Shown here in pieces: positions 10,351-22,312 of a stretch of 64,000 bases of DNA. Origin of the DNA: Lineus longissimus (Eukaryota; Nemertea; Pilidiophora; Heteronemertea; Lineidae). The number at the start of each line of letters is the position of its first letter. Within the stretch, counting starts at the first letter, position 1. The position numbers were made by a program, and so were the translations under genes. The stretch covers positions 2,199,501-2,263,500 of the forward strand of contig NC_088325.1 in the NCBI RefSeq assembly GCF_910592395.1, written 5' to 3'. The notes below the pieces were generated by a model. That model saw nothing but the letters and a program-made list of their open reading frames with translations. It did not search any database and was not told where the DNA came from.

Positions 10351-12202
10351 CTGAAAAAGAGACAAGTCGTAATACATGCTTGGGTAGATGTCGAATTGAG
10401 TTCACTGATCAAACGTCCCCTTGCCAAAATGTTCCTGGGTCATATAAGTCTAAACGACGCTAATTTTAGATTCCATCCAAGCAGCCTCATAGCCTAGTGG
10501 TCAACACCGCTGGCTATCACGCAATAGGGCCCGAGTTCGATCCCGGGGAGATCCCAAGATTGTACAGGAGCCTCATAGCCTAGTGGTTAACACTGCTGGC
10601 TATCTCGCAATAGGGCCTGAGTTCGATCCCGGGGAGATCCCAGGATTGTACAGGAGCCTCATAGCCTAGCACTTAACACTGCTGGCTATCTCGCAATAGG
10701 GCCCGGGTTGGATCCCGAGGAGAACCCAGGATTGTACAGGAGCCTCATAGCCTAGTGGTCAACACCGCTGGCTATCACGCAATAGGGCCCGAGTTCGATC
10801 CCGAGGAGAACCCAGGATTGTGTAGGAGCCTCATAGCCTAGTGGTCAACACCGCTGGCTATCACACAATAGGGCCCGAGTTCGATCCCGAGGAGAACCCA
10901 GGATACAGGAGCCTCATAGCCTAGTGGTTAACACTGCTGGCTATCTCATAGCCTAGTGGTTAACACTGCTGGCTATCTCGCAATAGGGCGCGGGTTTGAT
11001 CCCGTGGAGATCCAAGGATTGTACAGGAGCCTCATAGCCTAGCAGTTAACACTGCTGGCTATCTCGCAATAGGGCCCGAGTTCGATCCCGAGGAGAACCC
11101 AGGATTGTACAGGAGCCTCATAGCCTAGTGGTTAACACTGCTGGCTATCTCGCAATAGGGCCCGAGTTCGATCCCGGGGAGATCCCAGGATTGTACAGGA
11201 GCCTCATAGCCTAGTGGCCTCATAGAGCCTCATAGACTGCTGGCTATCTCGCAATAGGGCCGAGTTCGATCCCGAGGAGAACCCAGGATTGTGTAGGAGC
11301 AGCAGATGTGCTAGGAGGTCTAATCGTAGAAAACGGGATCTTCTTTCTGACACCTCTGGTAGCATTAGCAGATGTACGACTAGTATGACACGGAGACACT
11401 TTCTTTTTGACAGTACTAGTAGCTGTTGCCTGAATAGAAATAAATAGTAAATATGTCAAACATTTTACAAAGTGATCACGATTTTTGTCTTTGGAAAACC
11501 ACAGCGGTATCCCGTGGCGGCATAGTTGTAAATAAATTTTTTTTTAATATAGGTGACAAACTGCGTAGTTTTTAGAATTGTGATAAATTGCGATTATAAT
11601 CGCTGGTATGTGCGACAAGATCGCTTGTCTGCAGGTAAAACTATTAATTGCCGAGTTCAGTTTGACATCTAGCGCAGGTCGTTGCGATTCAGCACATGGC
11701 GTGACCAGCGCAGAGGAGTAATTATCATTGCATGCGATTTAAATTGCAGCTAGCCACGATTTAAATCACTTGTTTGCATTGGATTACCAACCTTTGAAAC
11801 TGGTCTCATTTTTCTCTTTGTTGAATTACCAGCGCTTTCTTCAAGCGTTTCAATCTGGAGGACGCCATCAACATTCAGCATTCGTATGGGGCAATTTGGC
11901 TCAACTTTGATTAGAAACGCATCCTTCGCACCAAAAGGGCTCTCGACTCCTTCAGTGGCAACATTCAATTTCACAGATTTCACACTAAGAATATTCCGTG
12001 CTTTCAATCGTTCAAATTCTTCGGCGGATATTGCAATTTTACGCGGAGACTGAGAGCTTGGGAGTGAATTACTGAGGCTCCTTACTTCTGTTTTTATTTT
12101 TACTGGGGAGGGAGATTGTGTATTCGTTTTAGAGCAGTCCTCGCTGGTCAAGATGAGAGTAGGGCTATCCTTGGAATCATCTTCCATGTTCCCAGACTCC
12201 AT
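8183..12202 (-). CDS. ZNF-A: 16-finger C2H2 protein with a novel N-terminal domain
   Basis: Two coding exons are proposed: 12202-11788 (MESGNMEDDSKDS..., 138 codons + 1 base) and 10350-8183, about 860 residues. Donor GGTTG|GTAATC (phase 1) and acceptor CTCTTTTTCAG fit the same phase. Exon 1 has two SUMO-type sites (VKIKTE, LIKVEP). Exon 2 opens with a domain of about 170 residues carrying VLLFAKSMRAELRVLEVEE, GGIDFEEFDKMLSHL, YCAGIPVDEVEDECPLAVL, YRSVDCARWF and RCEACCEALKR. A charged coiled-coil-like linker follows, then 16 C2H2 fingers with TGEKPY-type linkers. It is probably a nuclear DNA-binding regulator; no target can be inferred. The exon 2 ORF extends to 10405 if its upstream MNSIRHLPKH is used instead. 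Confidence 0.75.
10484..11302 (+). repeat. 86-bp tandem array of tRNA-like units, about 9-10 copies
   Basis: Each unit carries an A-box-like TAGCCTAGTGGTTAACACTG and a B-box-like GAGTTCGATCCCG, the internal Pol III promoter of tRNA genes, between GCCTCATAG and AGGATTGTACAGGA. Unit starts GCCTCAT at 10484, 10570, 10656, 10742 and 10828 give a strict 86-bp period; later units are rearranged (10920-10965, 11210-11240). A lone related copy sits at 53633-53706. It looks like a tandemly amplified tRNA-derived SINE head without the SINE body. It lies in the proposed ZNF-A intron. Confidence 0.85.
11303..11420 (-). CDS. Candidate basic alternative exon in the ZNF-A intron
   Basis: On the minus strand, TTTCTATTCAGGCAACAG precedes an open Lys/Ser/Thr-rich stretch (TSTVKKKVSPCHTSRT, GVRKKIPF). 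The frame matches the phase-1 donor of the 12202-11788 exon but has no clear downstream donor and runs into the tRNA-like array, where it stops (GIELGPIAR*). Possible alternative 3' exon, or chance. Confidence 0.3.
11788..12202 (-). CDS. ZNF-A exon 1 (candidate)
   Basis: ATG at 12200-12202, 138 codons plus one base, donor GGTTG|GTAATC. Ser/Pro/Glu-rich with VKIKTEV and LIKVEPN (consensus SUMO acceptor motifs) and a basic end (TKRKMRPV). Linked to ZNF-A by strand, order and phase only. Confidence 0.6.
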
Positions 12203-13260
12203 CTCGACTAATTCAGTATATCAATCACACTTCATCTTGAAAGAAAAAAAGATCAACATTGGTAAAGGCCACCTTATCATCTCAGTGGAGAGACTTCTAG
12301 GGTAGGCCTAGTCTTAAAACTTAAGACGATAAAAGAAAAAAGTACTTCAAAGAAGCTTAAATCCGATTGTCTCAGCCAATATACGTCTATGGTTCATTCG
12401 ACTAATAGGGTAGGCCTACACCTGGCTTTTGACGATGACAGTCACGTCACGCATGTATAATGTAGGCCTATGGTCTTTGTAATTGGGATTGCGGGACTTG
12501 GACTGGGTAGGCCTACATAAATTTTCGGGACAAAAAAGATTTTAGATACACTTTCGTTCGACAAAAGCCTGTGAATGTAAATACCATTTTGAAGCAGAAA
12601 TCGAGGTTTTAGAACAAAAAAGAAACCGTCCAACCTGAATAAATTTCGTACACAGCTACATGAGAAGTACCAGTTGATAATCAGCTGGAAGAGTCAGCGG
12701 GCGGTCGGAATTGATAACCAGCGGGAAGAGCGAATAGGACAGCTGTTCTACAGACCAAAGACTTTACAGACCTCGTTTTTTGGCTCTCACTTTTTTATTA
12801 GTGGAGATTTTCATGAAATCTAAAGTGATATTAAACCTGCAACGGTGTCCGCATACGCTCAGGAAGAAATTTTTGAAAAAAATTAAATTTGACATTAAAG
12901 ATTATGGTATATATACTGGAATTTAAGACTATGGTTGAATAGCCCATTTGAAGAAGCTTCGATCTACTACATATATCTTTGTGACGAAGGAAATTAATCT
13001 GCATGTAAATGGTGGTTCTTGGACAAACCCCCCCCCCCCCCCACAAAAAGCCCACTCCCCCCTCAAAATTGGAAAGGTGGCCAGGCAGTCTTTCAGCCAT
13101 TAGAGTTAGACCAGCCTGGCTCTTCCCACTGCAAGCGTCACGGGCGATGACCACTGCGGTGATGCAGAATTGACCAGCTCTGATTGGGACAAGATAACCT
13201 GGAGGCTGACCAAAATTTACTTTTCCAAATTTACTGTGAAGAACCAGCCAGAGTTATTCA
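12203..13260. other. Upstream of ZNF-A; no gene seen
   Basis: Holds the second copy of the 47-bp segment (12358-12404), several TAGGCCTA motifs and a C17 run at about 13027-13043. No coding exon is supported. Confidence 0.4.
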
Positions 13261-13261
13261 T

Positions 13262-13396
13262 TCATAAAGGGCGTTTAAGGGTTAGAAGCGTGTAACTTCT
13301 CTCTAATCAGTTTCAGGGCCTATCATATTCTGTGAAGATTTACATGAAGGACCTGAATCTGTAAACGCTGTTTTTAAGCTAAATGCCCTTTATGAA
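13262..13396. mobile_element. Small terminal-inverted-repeat element
   Basis: CATAAAGGGCGTTTA at the left end pairs with TAAATGCCCTTTATG at the right end, about 135 bp apart. Possible MITE; no other copy seen. Confidence 0.35.
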
Positions 13397-14076
13397 TTTG
13401 GCAGGTTTTTGAGATATGAGATATTCAAATTTAGCCACAAATTTCAAATATTTTGCGAGCGGCTTAATCCTTTAAGAGTATGCCAAAAATGTTTTGACGC
13501 CATTCTTACAGTTATCAGTATGTTAAATTTTCGCTTAGAAAGGCGTATTTGGTTGAAATAATATACATGTATACATAACACATGATACGCAAGGTACAAT
13601 TTTGATTTTGTCAATATGGTAGGCCTACCTCCTGAGGCATTGGCGACCAACAGCTCTTCTCCGAGTCCCCTTGATCATCCTTGAACACATCTGGACAACT
13701 CTTGATCAAGCAGACCTCATTTTACATTTAGAAGGCTCCCTGAAATTACTATTGGCATTTGCAGATCACCATCCTCGGCACCCAGTGGTTTTCCATATGC
13801 TCCAGCTCTCGCTATTACAAAGGCATGTAACATCTTAACAATATGTATTTTGTATGGGACGTAGGAGTATCAAAAACCTGAAGCTCAGGATGGCGGATCA
13901 CTTGCTATCCAAACTGGACTACAATCCATAATTTCTCCCTTTCCATCTCCAAAGAGTAAGTACAAATTTCTCCAAAATCTTGGAAAGAATCTGCAAGGAA
14001 TGCTTTTGCTTTAAAATAAAGTCTCCGCCACTTAAAATCCCATTAAAACTAATGTTTTAAAGAAAAAAAGTGTGAG
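13397..14076. other. Nothing recognised
   Basis: No ORF, splice pair or repeat stands out. Confidence 0.35.
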
Positions 14077-15067
14077 AAAGTTAAGTAACTCAACTTGGCA
14101 TTAAGTCTAAGGATAATGCCAAGTTTAGTAGCTCAACTTGGCATTAAGTCTAAGGATAATGCCAAGTTTAGTAGCTCAACTTGGCATTAAGTCTAAGGAT
14201 AATGCCAAGTTTAGTAGCTCAACTTGGCATTAAGTCTAAGGATAATGCCAAGTTTAGTAACTCAACTTGGCATTAAGTCTAAGGATAATGCCAAGTTAAG
14301 TAACTCAACTTGGCATTAAGTCTAAGGATAATGCCAAGTTAAGTAACTCAACTTGGCATCAAGTCTAAGGATAATGCCAAGTTAAGTAACTCAACTTGGC
14401 ATTAAGTCTAAGGATAATGCCAAGTTTAGTAACTCAACTTGGCATTAAGTCTAAGGATAATGCCAAGTTAAGTAACTCAACTTGGCATTAAGTCTAAGGA
14501 TAATGCCAAGTTTAGTAGCTCAACTTGGCATTAAGTCTAAGGATAATGCCAAGTTTAGTAGCTCAACTTGGCATTAAGTCTAAGGATAATGCCAAGTTTA
14601 GTAGCTCAACTTGGCATTAAGTCTAAGGATAATGCCAAGTTTAGTAACTCAACTTGGCATTAAGTCTAAGGATAATGCCAAGTTAAGTAACTCAACTTGG
14701 CATTAAGTCTAAGGATAATGCCAAGTTAAGTAACTCAACTTGGCATTAAGTCTAAGGATAATGCCAAGTTAAGTAACTCAACTTGGCATCAAGTCTAAGG
14801 ATAATGCCAAGTTAAGTAACTCAACTTGGCATTAAGTCTAAGGATAATGCCAAGTTTAGTAACTCAACTTGGCATTAAGTCTAAGGATAATGCCAAGTTA
14901 AGTAACTCAACTTGGCATTAAGTCTAAGGATAATGCCAAGTTTAGTAGCTCAACTTGGCATTAAGTCTAAGGATAATGCCAAGTTTAGTAGCTCAACTTG
15001 GCATTAAGTCTAAGGATAATGCCAAGTTTAGTAGCTCAACTTGGCATTAAGTCTAAGGATAATGCCA
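14077..15067 (+). repeat. 43-bp hairpin minisatellite with 430-bp higher-order repeat
   Basis: Unit AACTTGGCATTAAGTCTAAG, GATAATGCCAAGTTTAGTAG, CTC: 43 bp, about 23 copies. AACTTGGCAT and ATGCCAAGTT are exact inverted arms around a 14-base loop. Variant positions (TTTAGTAGCTC / TTTAGTAACTC / TTAAGTAACTC) follow a fixed order, and the rare CATCAAG variant occurs at 14360 and again at 14790, exactly 430 bp (ten units) apart. Confidence 0.95.
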
Positions 15068-15312
15068 GGCTAAGTTAAAGCCAGCGTTAGATAGGCCTAC
15101 AATATATAAGCTTTGAACAACTGGGCCCTGGAGCCAACTATTCCAGAATTAGAACGAACCTTTTAAGCGAAATACTGACAATTTTTCCCAGCTGATGCAG
15201 GCCTTTTGCATACAGTGCCATTTATTTATGACATGGACTATAGTTTCCCCAGCCTCAACTCATTCCAAAACTACGAAATTCTTTACTCACTTTCACCATC
15301 GTTTTCAGCATT

Positions 15313-15707
15313 ATAGGCCATGGGAATTATTAATCCTGTTTACCGTCCACCTCCCGCATGGGTTCTGAGCGAACATGAAATATTTTCATTATTTAAAAAA
15401 AAATCTATTTATTTTATTGTTGCCATCATTTTTTTATTTAAATAATCTTTCCAGTGGTTCATCTTTACCTTAAATGATTGAAAAACACAATAAAAACTTG
15501 GCAGGGTAGGCTCTTCATCATAATAATGACATTTTTTCAATGCCTCATGTTGATGGCCGACCTGATTTCCATTTACTGGAACTTGCTGAATCGCGTGTTT
15601 TGACCAGTAAATCAGACTGTAAACCGATAATGAATAATGAAAAATGAAAAAAGCCTCATCATCTTTTTAAATCACTCGGACCGTAAACAGGATTAATCAT
15701 TCCTATG
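15313..15707. mobile_element. DNA-transposon MITE, about 395 bp
   Basis: Left end GGCCATGGGAATTATTAATC plus CTGTTTACCGTCC pairs with a right end whose complement reads GGCCATAGGAATGATTAATC plus CTGTTTACGGTCC: a TIR of about 33 bp. Flanks suggest a TTA-like target duplication (PIF/Harbinger style), not certain. It ends about 175 bp before the SLC18-like ATG. Confidence 0.6.
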
Positions 15708-15882
15708 GCCTTAAATAAGCAGCTGAAGAAACGGAGTGAATCGCAAGACAAATCGCCAACCACACCTGAGACTACGACATTGGCAAAGACAACTGGAATC
15801 AGACTTAGTTAAGGCAGTGAACTGAGAGAAAACGAAGAAATATAGGTCATTACCGCAACGAATATTCAGCCAAGACTTCAAG

Positions 15883-17433
15883 ATGGCACTAAACAAATTT
15901 CAACAATTCCGCCGCAGTAAGCACCTTGTGACCTTCACCTTCTTCCTGGCTCAAGTAACAGACGACATGTCAATGACACTGCTCCAGTCCCTTGCACCGG
16001 CATTGATAAAATATTACGAATATGTCAAGTATACCGTCCCAGCATTAACAAATTCCTCATCCGTGGCATATTCCAAGTCTCAATTTCAACAGCAAAGATT
16101 CCTGGAGGCAAGGAATGTTGATGGAAATGTTTCAGGGGCAGACGCACAAGGAAATGTTTACTACTGTGAGAAGCACTCATCTGAGCCACAATGTTTTCCT
16201 GAGAAAAGGATAATGCAAGTTATTTCACCAATGGTAGGGTACCTGGCAACCGTCGGGCCGTGCCTACAGATCATTTTCAATCCAATCATAGGCATCGTCT
16301 GCTCCAAGATCGGCCACCGTCTGCCTTTTATGATCGGGGCAGTTTTTCAGACTGCTGGAGGCTTCATGTTCCTCTTCGCTCCAAACACTCCCATCCTATT
16401 CATCGGTCGTGGAATACAGGCAATCACCTCCGATCTTTGCTGCATCAGCGGACTAGTCATGGTAGGCACACTTTTTACCGACGCTGCAGAAAGGGCAAAG
16501 GTTTTGATGTTGTCGCTTGCATCATCTTTTCCAGTTGCTGCCCTTCTGAGTTTTTTCGTCGGAAATACCGGATATGATATCTGCGGATTTTCTCTGCCAT
16601 TTGGAATACTCGTCGCGTTGAGTATTCTTGATGGCGTGCTCCGCTTTGTGTTGGATACAAGTCCGTATATGACACCATACGACATAGGCCTAATAGGGGT
16701 GAGAAATGGGAGCGAGAACTTGAATGAAATCGAAGAAGCAGGTATCAATGGAAGGAAAAGAGCAGACGTGAGTGCAAAGAAAGAAACAGACGTCAGTAAG
16801 AATGAAGAGACAACGCCGGTAGTGTCCAAACAGAGAAAAGGAACCTACTCGGCCTACCTCACAGACTGGTACATTTTAATCCCAAACCTGATGGTGTTTA
16901 CAGAAGCTTTCGCATTCAATATGTCATCATTAACAGCGCCGAACTGGTTGACAAATGTCCTGCACGGGAAACAATGGCAGCTAGGTGTTCTATTGGGAGT
17001 GGCAAGCATTTTTCAACTGGCAATGAACATCTTTACTGGAATCATCGTGACGAATCAGACCACCTGGTTGATGACGTTTATTGGATTCTTATCCTTGACT
17101 ATTGGTTTGGTAGTCTACCCACTTTGCACTGATGTATGGCAAGCAGTCGTACCGGAGATATTGATCAGAGTGGCTCACGGCCTGTCCATAGGACTGCTTT
17201 CCAATTTCATATCCTCTGTGGCGAAAGTTAACTATGGGGGAGAAACTGCCAAAGCGTTTACTCTCTACGTTGGATGCTGTACCCTGGGGGCGGGAGTGGG
17301 ACCCCTGTTTGCCGGACTCCTCTTGAAATACATGCCATTTATGGTGATCTATTATTCAGTAGCAGTGGTGGCCTTTGGCACAGGGTTTGGAACATTTCTT
17401 CTCAGGAGATTTCATATACAGAATTTTTATTGA
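15883..17433 (+). CDS. SLC18-like vesicular transporter, divergent, intronless (516 aa)
   Basis: Major-facilitator protein of the SLC18 (vesicular amine/acetylcholine, proton antiport) type and of the usual length. A TM1 region RRSKHLVTFTFFLAQVTDDM carries the conserved Asp. A long luminal loop with two Cys and the NPIIGIVCSKIGHRLPF motif (cf. NPFIGLLTNRIGY of VMAT) follow. The family signature after the central loop is KQWQLGVLLG (cf. RKWQLGVAFLP). The acidic residues VMATs carry in TM10 and TM11 are not seen: here RVAHGLSIGLLSNFISS and LYVGCCTLGAGVGP. Substrate may therefore differ. The start follows AAGATGG context. The single exon is unusual for the family and suggests retroposition or a lineage-specific intronless subfamily. 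AATAAA lies at 17733. Confidence 0.8.
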   Translation: MALNKFQQFRRSKHLVTFTFFLAQVTDDMSMTLLQSLAPALIKYYEYVKYTVPALTNSSSVAYSKSQFQQQRFLEARNVDGNVSGADAQGNVYYCEKHSSEPQCFPEKRIMQVISPMVGYLATVGPCLQIIFNPIIGIVCSKIGHRLPFMIGAVFQTAGGFMFLFAPNTPILFIGRGIQAITSDLCCISGLVMVGTLFTDAAERAKVLMLSLASSFPVAALLSFFVGNTGYDICGFSLPFGILVALSILDGVLRFVLDTSPYMTPYDIGLIGVRNGSENLNEIEEAGINGRKRADVSAKKETDVSKNEETTPVVSKQRKGTYSAYLTDWYILIPNLMVFTEAFAFNMSSLTAPNWLTNVLHGKQWQLGVLLGVASIFQLAMNIFTGIIVTNQTTWLMTFIGFLSLTIGLVVYPLCTDVWQAVVPEILIRVAHGLSIGLLSNFISSVAKVNYGGETAKAFTLYVGCCTLGAGVGPLFAGLLLKYMPFMVIYYSVAVVAFGTGFGTFLLRRFHIQNFY

Positions 17434-17549
17434 ACAGCGTCAAAAGTATACTTGAACACCATGGACTGTATTCTGAGTGATTTCTAAGACAAACAGAAGG
17501 TCAGAATTCATAGCAAAGAGTGAAAGTGCAGCAGGTAATGAAACAAGTA

Positions 17550-17687
17550 CTGTGGAACCTCCTAGCGGACCTCTCTATTAAGGACATGGTCCCAAATTGG
17601 TTGTTTCCATTCAATTTGACCTCTCTAATCAGGACACCTCTCTCACTTGTCAGTCCCGAGGGTGTCCTTTTTAGAGAGGTTCTACTG
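17550..17687 (+). mobile_element. pogo-type MITE, copy 3
   Basis: TGTGGAACCTCCTAGCGGAC at the left, GAGAGGTTCTACTG|TA at the right; lies in the 3' flank of the SLC18-like gene. Confidence 0.75.
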
Positions 17688-17732
17688 TATATGAACAGCA
17701 ACGCTTTGTAGCTACGGGTCAACTTCATGAAC

Positions 17733-17738
17733 AATAAA
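17733..17738 (+). promoter_or_regulatory. AATAAA polyadenylation signal
   Basis: AATAAA 300 bp after the SLC18-like stop codon, on the coding strand. Plausible 3' end signal; the intervening MITE would then be part of the 3'UTR. Confidence 0.4.
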
Positions 17739-17739
17739 C

Positions 17740-18107
17740 CTAGTTACTGTTACCTTACATTAGCGACTTCATTTGCTTTCATGGGGTTAGCCGGTGGTGC
17801 TGGCAGTGGAGAATCATGGACTGGTTTCCTGGAATGTACAAGAGTCAAATAGGCTATAGAAAGGTAAATAACTTGGGCAAAAATCCTACAAAACTGCAAG
17901 CAATCGCATAAGTTGTGCCAAACACACAACCTCTATCGTCAACTAACACATCAATTTTTAGTGAAGAAATATTCCAAGTTGAACCTGAGGCGAGATTTTC
18001 AAAATCTAAGATGAGGATGACGTTTGACTCTTGCTAACCCGAGGATGTTTGGCTTGAGACTGCTTGACTAGACACCAATATTTTGACAGCTTACAGACCT
18101 TATGAAT
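17740..18107. other. Nothing recognised
   Basis: No coding or repeat structure seen between the SLC18-like 3' end and the foldback element. Confidence 0.35.
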
Positions 18108-18305
18108 ATGTCAACAAACAATTGATAATTTCAATAATTAAAGAAATATCACGAATTTTCTGAACACCTTTTGGCAAAAGGGATTTTGAAAGGAAGCAAA
18201 ATTTCTTTCTAGCGGCCATGTTTTTTGTTGTTGACATTTTGAGAGGTGTTCAGAAAATTCGTGATATTTCTTTAATTATTGAAATTAACAATTGTTTGTT
18301 GACAT
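18108..18305. mobile_element. Foldback element with arms of about 60 bp
   Basis: The left arm (18108-18170: ATGTCAACAAACAATTG then AGAAATATCACGAATTTTCT) is the near-perfect reverse complement of the right arm (18245-18305), around a loop of about 75 bp. Few arm mismatches indicate a young insertion or gene conversion between arms. Confidence 0.8.
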
Positions 18306-18454
18306 TCATAATCTTTGTATCACCCTTCACAAAATAAACTTAATGTTTTTAAAATATCTTAATTTGCCTTTGAAGTTGGTCTGTTTTTTCTTATTTAGAA
18401 TTCTGAGAATTACAGACTTTTATTTCTTCAAAATCAAGGTACTAAAATTTACCT

Positions 18455-20520
<2,066 letters not shown>

Positions 20521-20564
20521 GACCAGGCCAAGAATGTGAGAGTAAAGACACCAAAACAAAACAA

Positions 20565-21360
20565 CTTTTAAATCCACCAGTTTATTTGTGGACCTAGTCT
20601 TACATGTACATTGATAAGATCTGATACAATATATACATCAGGAAGAGAGAATATGGCTTTTGCAAATATTATAAATATTTTCACAACATGGAACTAAAAT
20701 TCTGAAGAGAAGGGGACGTAACATGCCATTATAATCTTTTTGTGTGTCAAGAAAGAAAATGGGGAGTCAGTTTTCGCTTTCTATCATTTAGAATATTATG
20801 CAGTTTTCACCAAAAATAAACATCGCTAAGTATCAATAAAAGTAAGCAAATATGTGACCTGCCATGACGAAATAAGTTGCATGTCGCTCCGAGCTTGACA
20901 GGTTGAGACGGACTTGTTGTTCATTTCACTCTTGTCTGCCTTTTGTGACATCTGAGTACAGCAATTTCTTCTATCATGTCCGGGTGTCATTTTAGGCTCA
21001 TCTTCTGTGCGACATGCGACTCATTTTGTCGTGATGGCTCACATATAGGGAATAACTTAAGATAAAACACTAGAAAAAGTAGTGTCAGTGATGTAGAGGT
21101 ACGATTTGAAGTATGGCTGGTTACAACTGTAACAACAAACCCGACAAAATTCATAACCTGTGCCATGGAGAGTGTATCATTAGATTGGTACGTGGTTGCC
21201 TCACAGGTGGCAGCACAACAAAATGAGACAATCGGTCATGTCTGCCATATTGTTAAGATGTTACATGCCTTGGCACTTCCACTAACTTCTGAACAACAGT
21301 CTATCAACATGAAGTGAAGCAGACTTATATATCACTCTAACAAATGCATAGAACAAAAGT
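20565..21360. other. Gene-free; diverged foldback-arm relative
   Basis: 20850-20960 resembles the arm of the foldback at 21806-22010 (GCTTGACAGGTTGA, ACGGACTTGTTGTTCATTTC). Otherwise nothing is recognised. Confidence 0.5.
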
Positions 21361-21361
21361 A

Positions 21362-21451
21362 CAGTAGAACCTCTCTATTAAGAACACCCTTGGGACTAAC
21401 AAGTGCTGTCCTTAATAGAGAGGTGTCCTGATTAGAGAGGTCAAATCGAAC
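21362..21451 (+). mobile_element. pogo-type MITE, copy 4 (truncated)
   Basis: CAGTAGAACCTCTCTATTAA start; homology stops after GAGAGGTCAAATCGAA. Confidence 0.8.
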
Positions 21452-21727
21452 TCCTCCTTTTTGCTTGCTAGTTACCAGATCTGTCATGCAATTGAACAGC
21501 AATTGAAGCGATGTGTTTCAGTCAAATAGGAAAATCTCTTGTAGCTAAAGGGTTAATCCTAACATCCATGGAATTTATTGAAAAAACATAATTAATTGAT
21601 TCAAGACCCTGTTTGAGAAATTAAGTTAAGAAGTATTCAACGCAAAAAAAACAAAACTACATGTATATGATATAGAGTAAAGCAGCAAAAGGCACCCTAA
21701 GCATCCCAAGCTCCCATCGGCCCCGAG

Positions 21728-22287
21728 TTAAAGTGATACTATGATGTGATTTACAACTTTGCGGAAATACGTCCCTTTTTAATTGTTGATCACAAATGTG
21801 ACCCGCTCTACCAAAACTAGGCGCTTGTCGCATCTGAACTTGACAGGTTGATACGGACTTGTTGTTCATTTCCCTATTGTAGACCTTTTGTGAAATGTGA
21901 CCAAATCAGTTTGTAATAGATTTCACAAAAGGTCTACAATAGGGAAATGAACAACAAGTCCGTATCAACCTGTCGAGTTCAGATGCGACAAGCGCCCAGT
22001 TTTGGTGGAGCGAGTCACAAATGTAAAGCTCAAATTTTCCTTTTTTGATTAGATTTATTGTAAAATCACTGAATGTAAACCCACGCAACCGCGAAAATGT
22101 TCATGTTGTGACGTCATCAACGAAAACGGCATCGAAGTGAGCCGTCCGGGTGGGATTAAACCATCAATTTCTAGAAAATGTGCATTTTGATTCGAAAACC
22201 TTACCGATTTATGAGAAAGTGACGTAGTCATTTGTCAAAAACAGCTAAAACATCATACGGTGAAATTTGACACGAGTTACCCTTTAA
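21728..22287 (-). mobile_element. TTAA-flanked MITE family A, interrupted copy
   Basis: Flanked by TTAA (21728 and 22284); body matches 40877-41208 and 43810-44142 in reverse. A foldback element is inserted inside at about 21800-22018. TTAA duplications are the hallmark of piggyBac-type insertion. Confidence 0.75.
21800..22016. mobile_element. Foldback element inside a family A MITE
   Basis: Arms of about 95 bp: GACCCGCTCTACCAAAACTA... at the left, ...AGTTTTGGTGGAGCGAGTC at the right, meeting at CTTTTGTGAAAT / ATTTCACAAAAG around a loop of about 24 bp. Target bases ACAAATGT occur on both sides, while uninterrupted family A copies have them once. An 8-10 bp duplication fits hAT or Mutator-type insertion. 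Confidence 0.75.
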
Positions 22288-22312
22288 ACCTTCTTAGCTT
22301 CCATTGGGACTG

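Noticed and set aside
10484-11302. Functional tRNA genes
   Set aside because: A and B boxes are present but the acceptor stems do not pair convincingly and the units tile without flanking terminators; called tRNA-like instead.
4666-15067. Regular repeats resembling a CRISPR array
   Set aside because: Units are head-to-tail identical without unique spacers, in a eukaryotic context.
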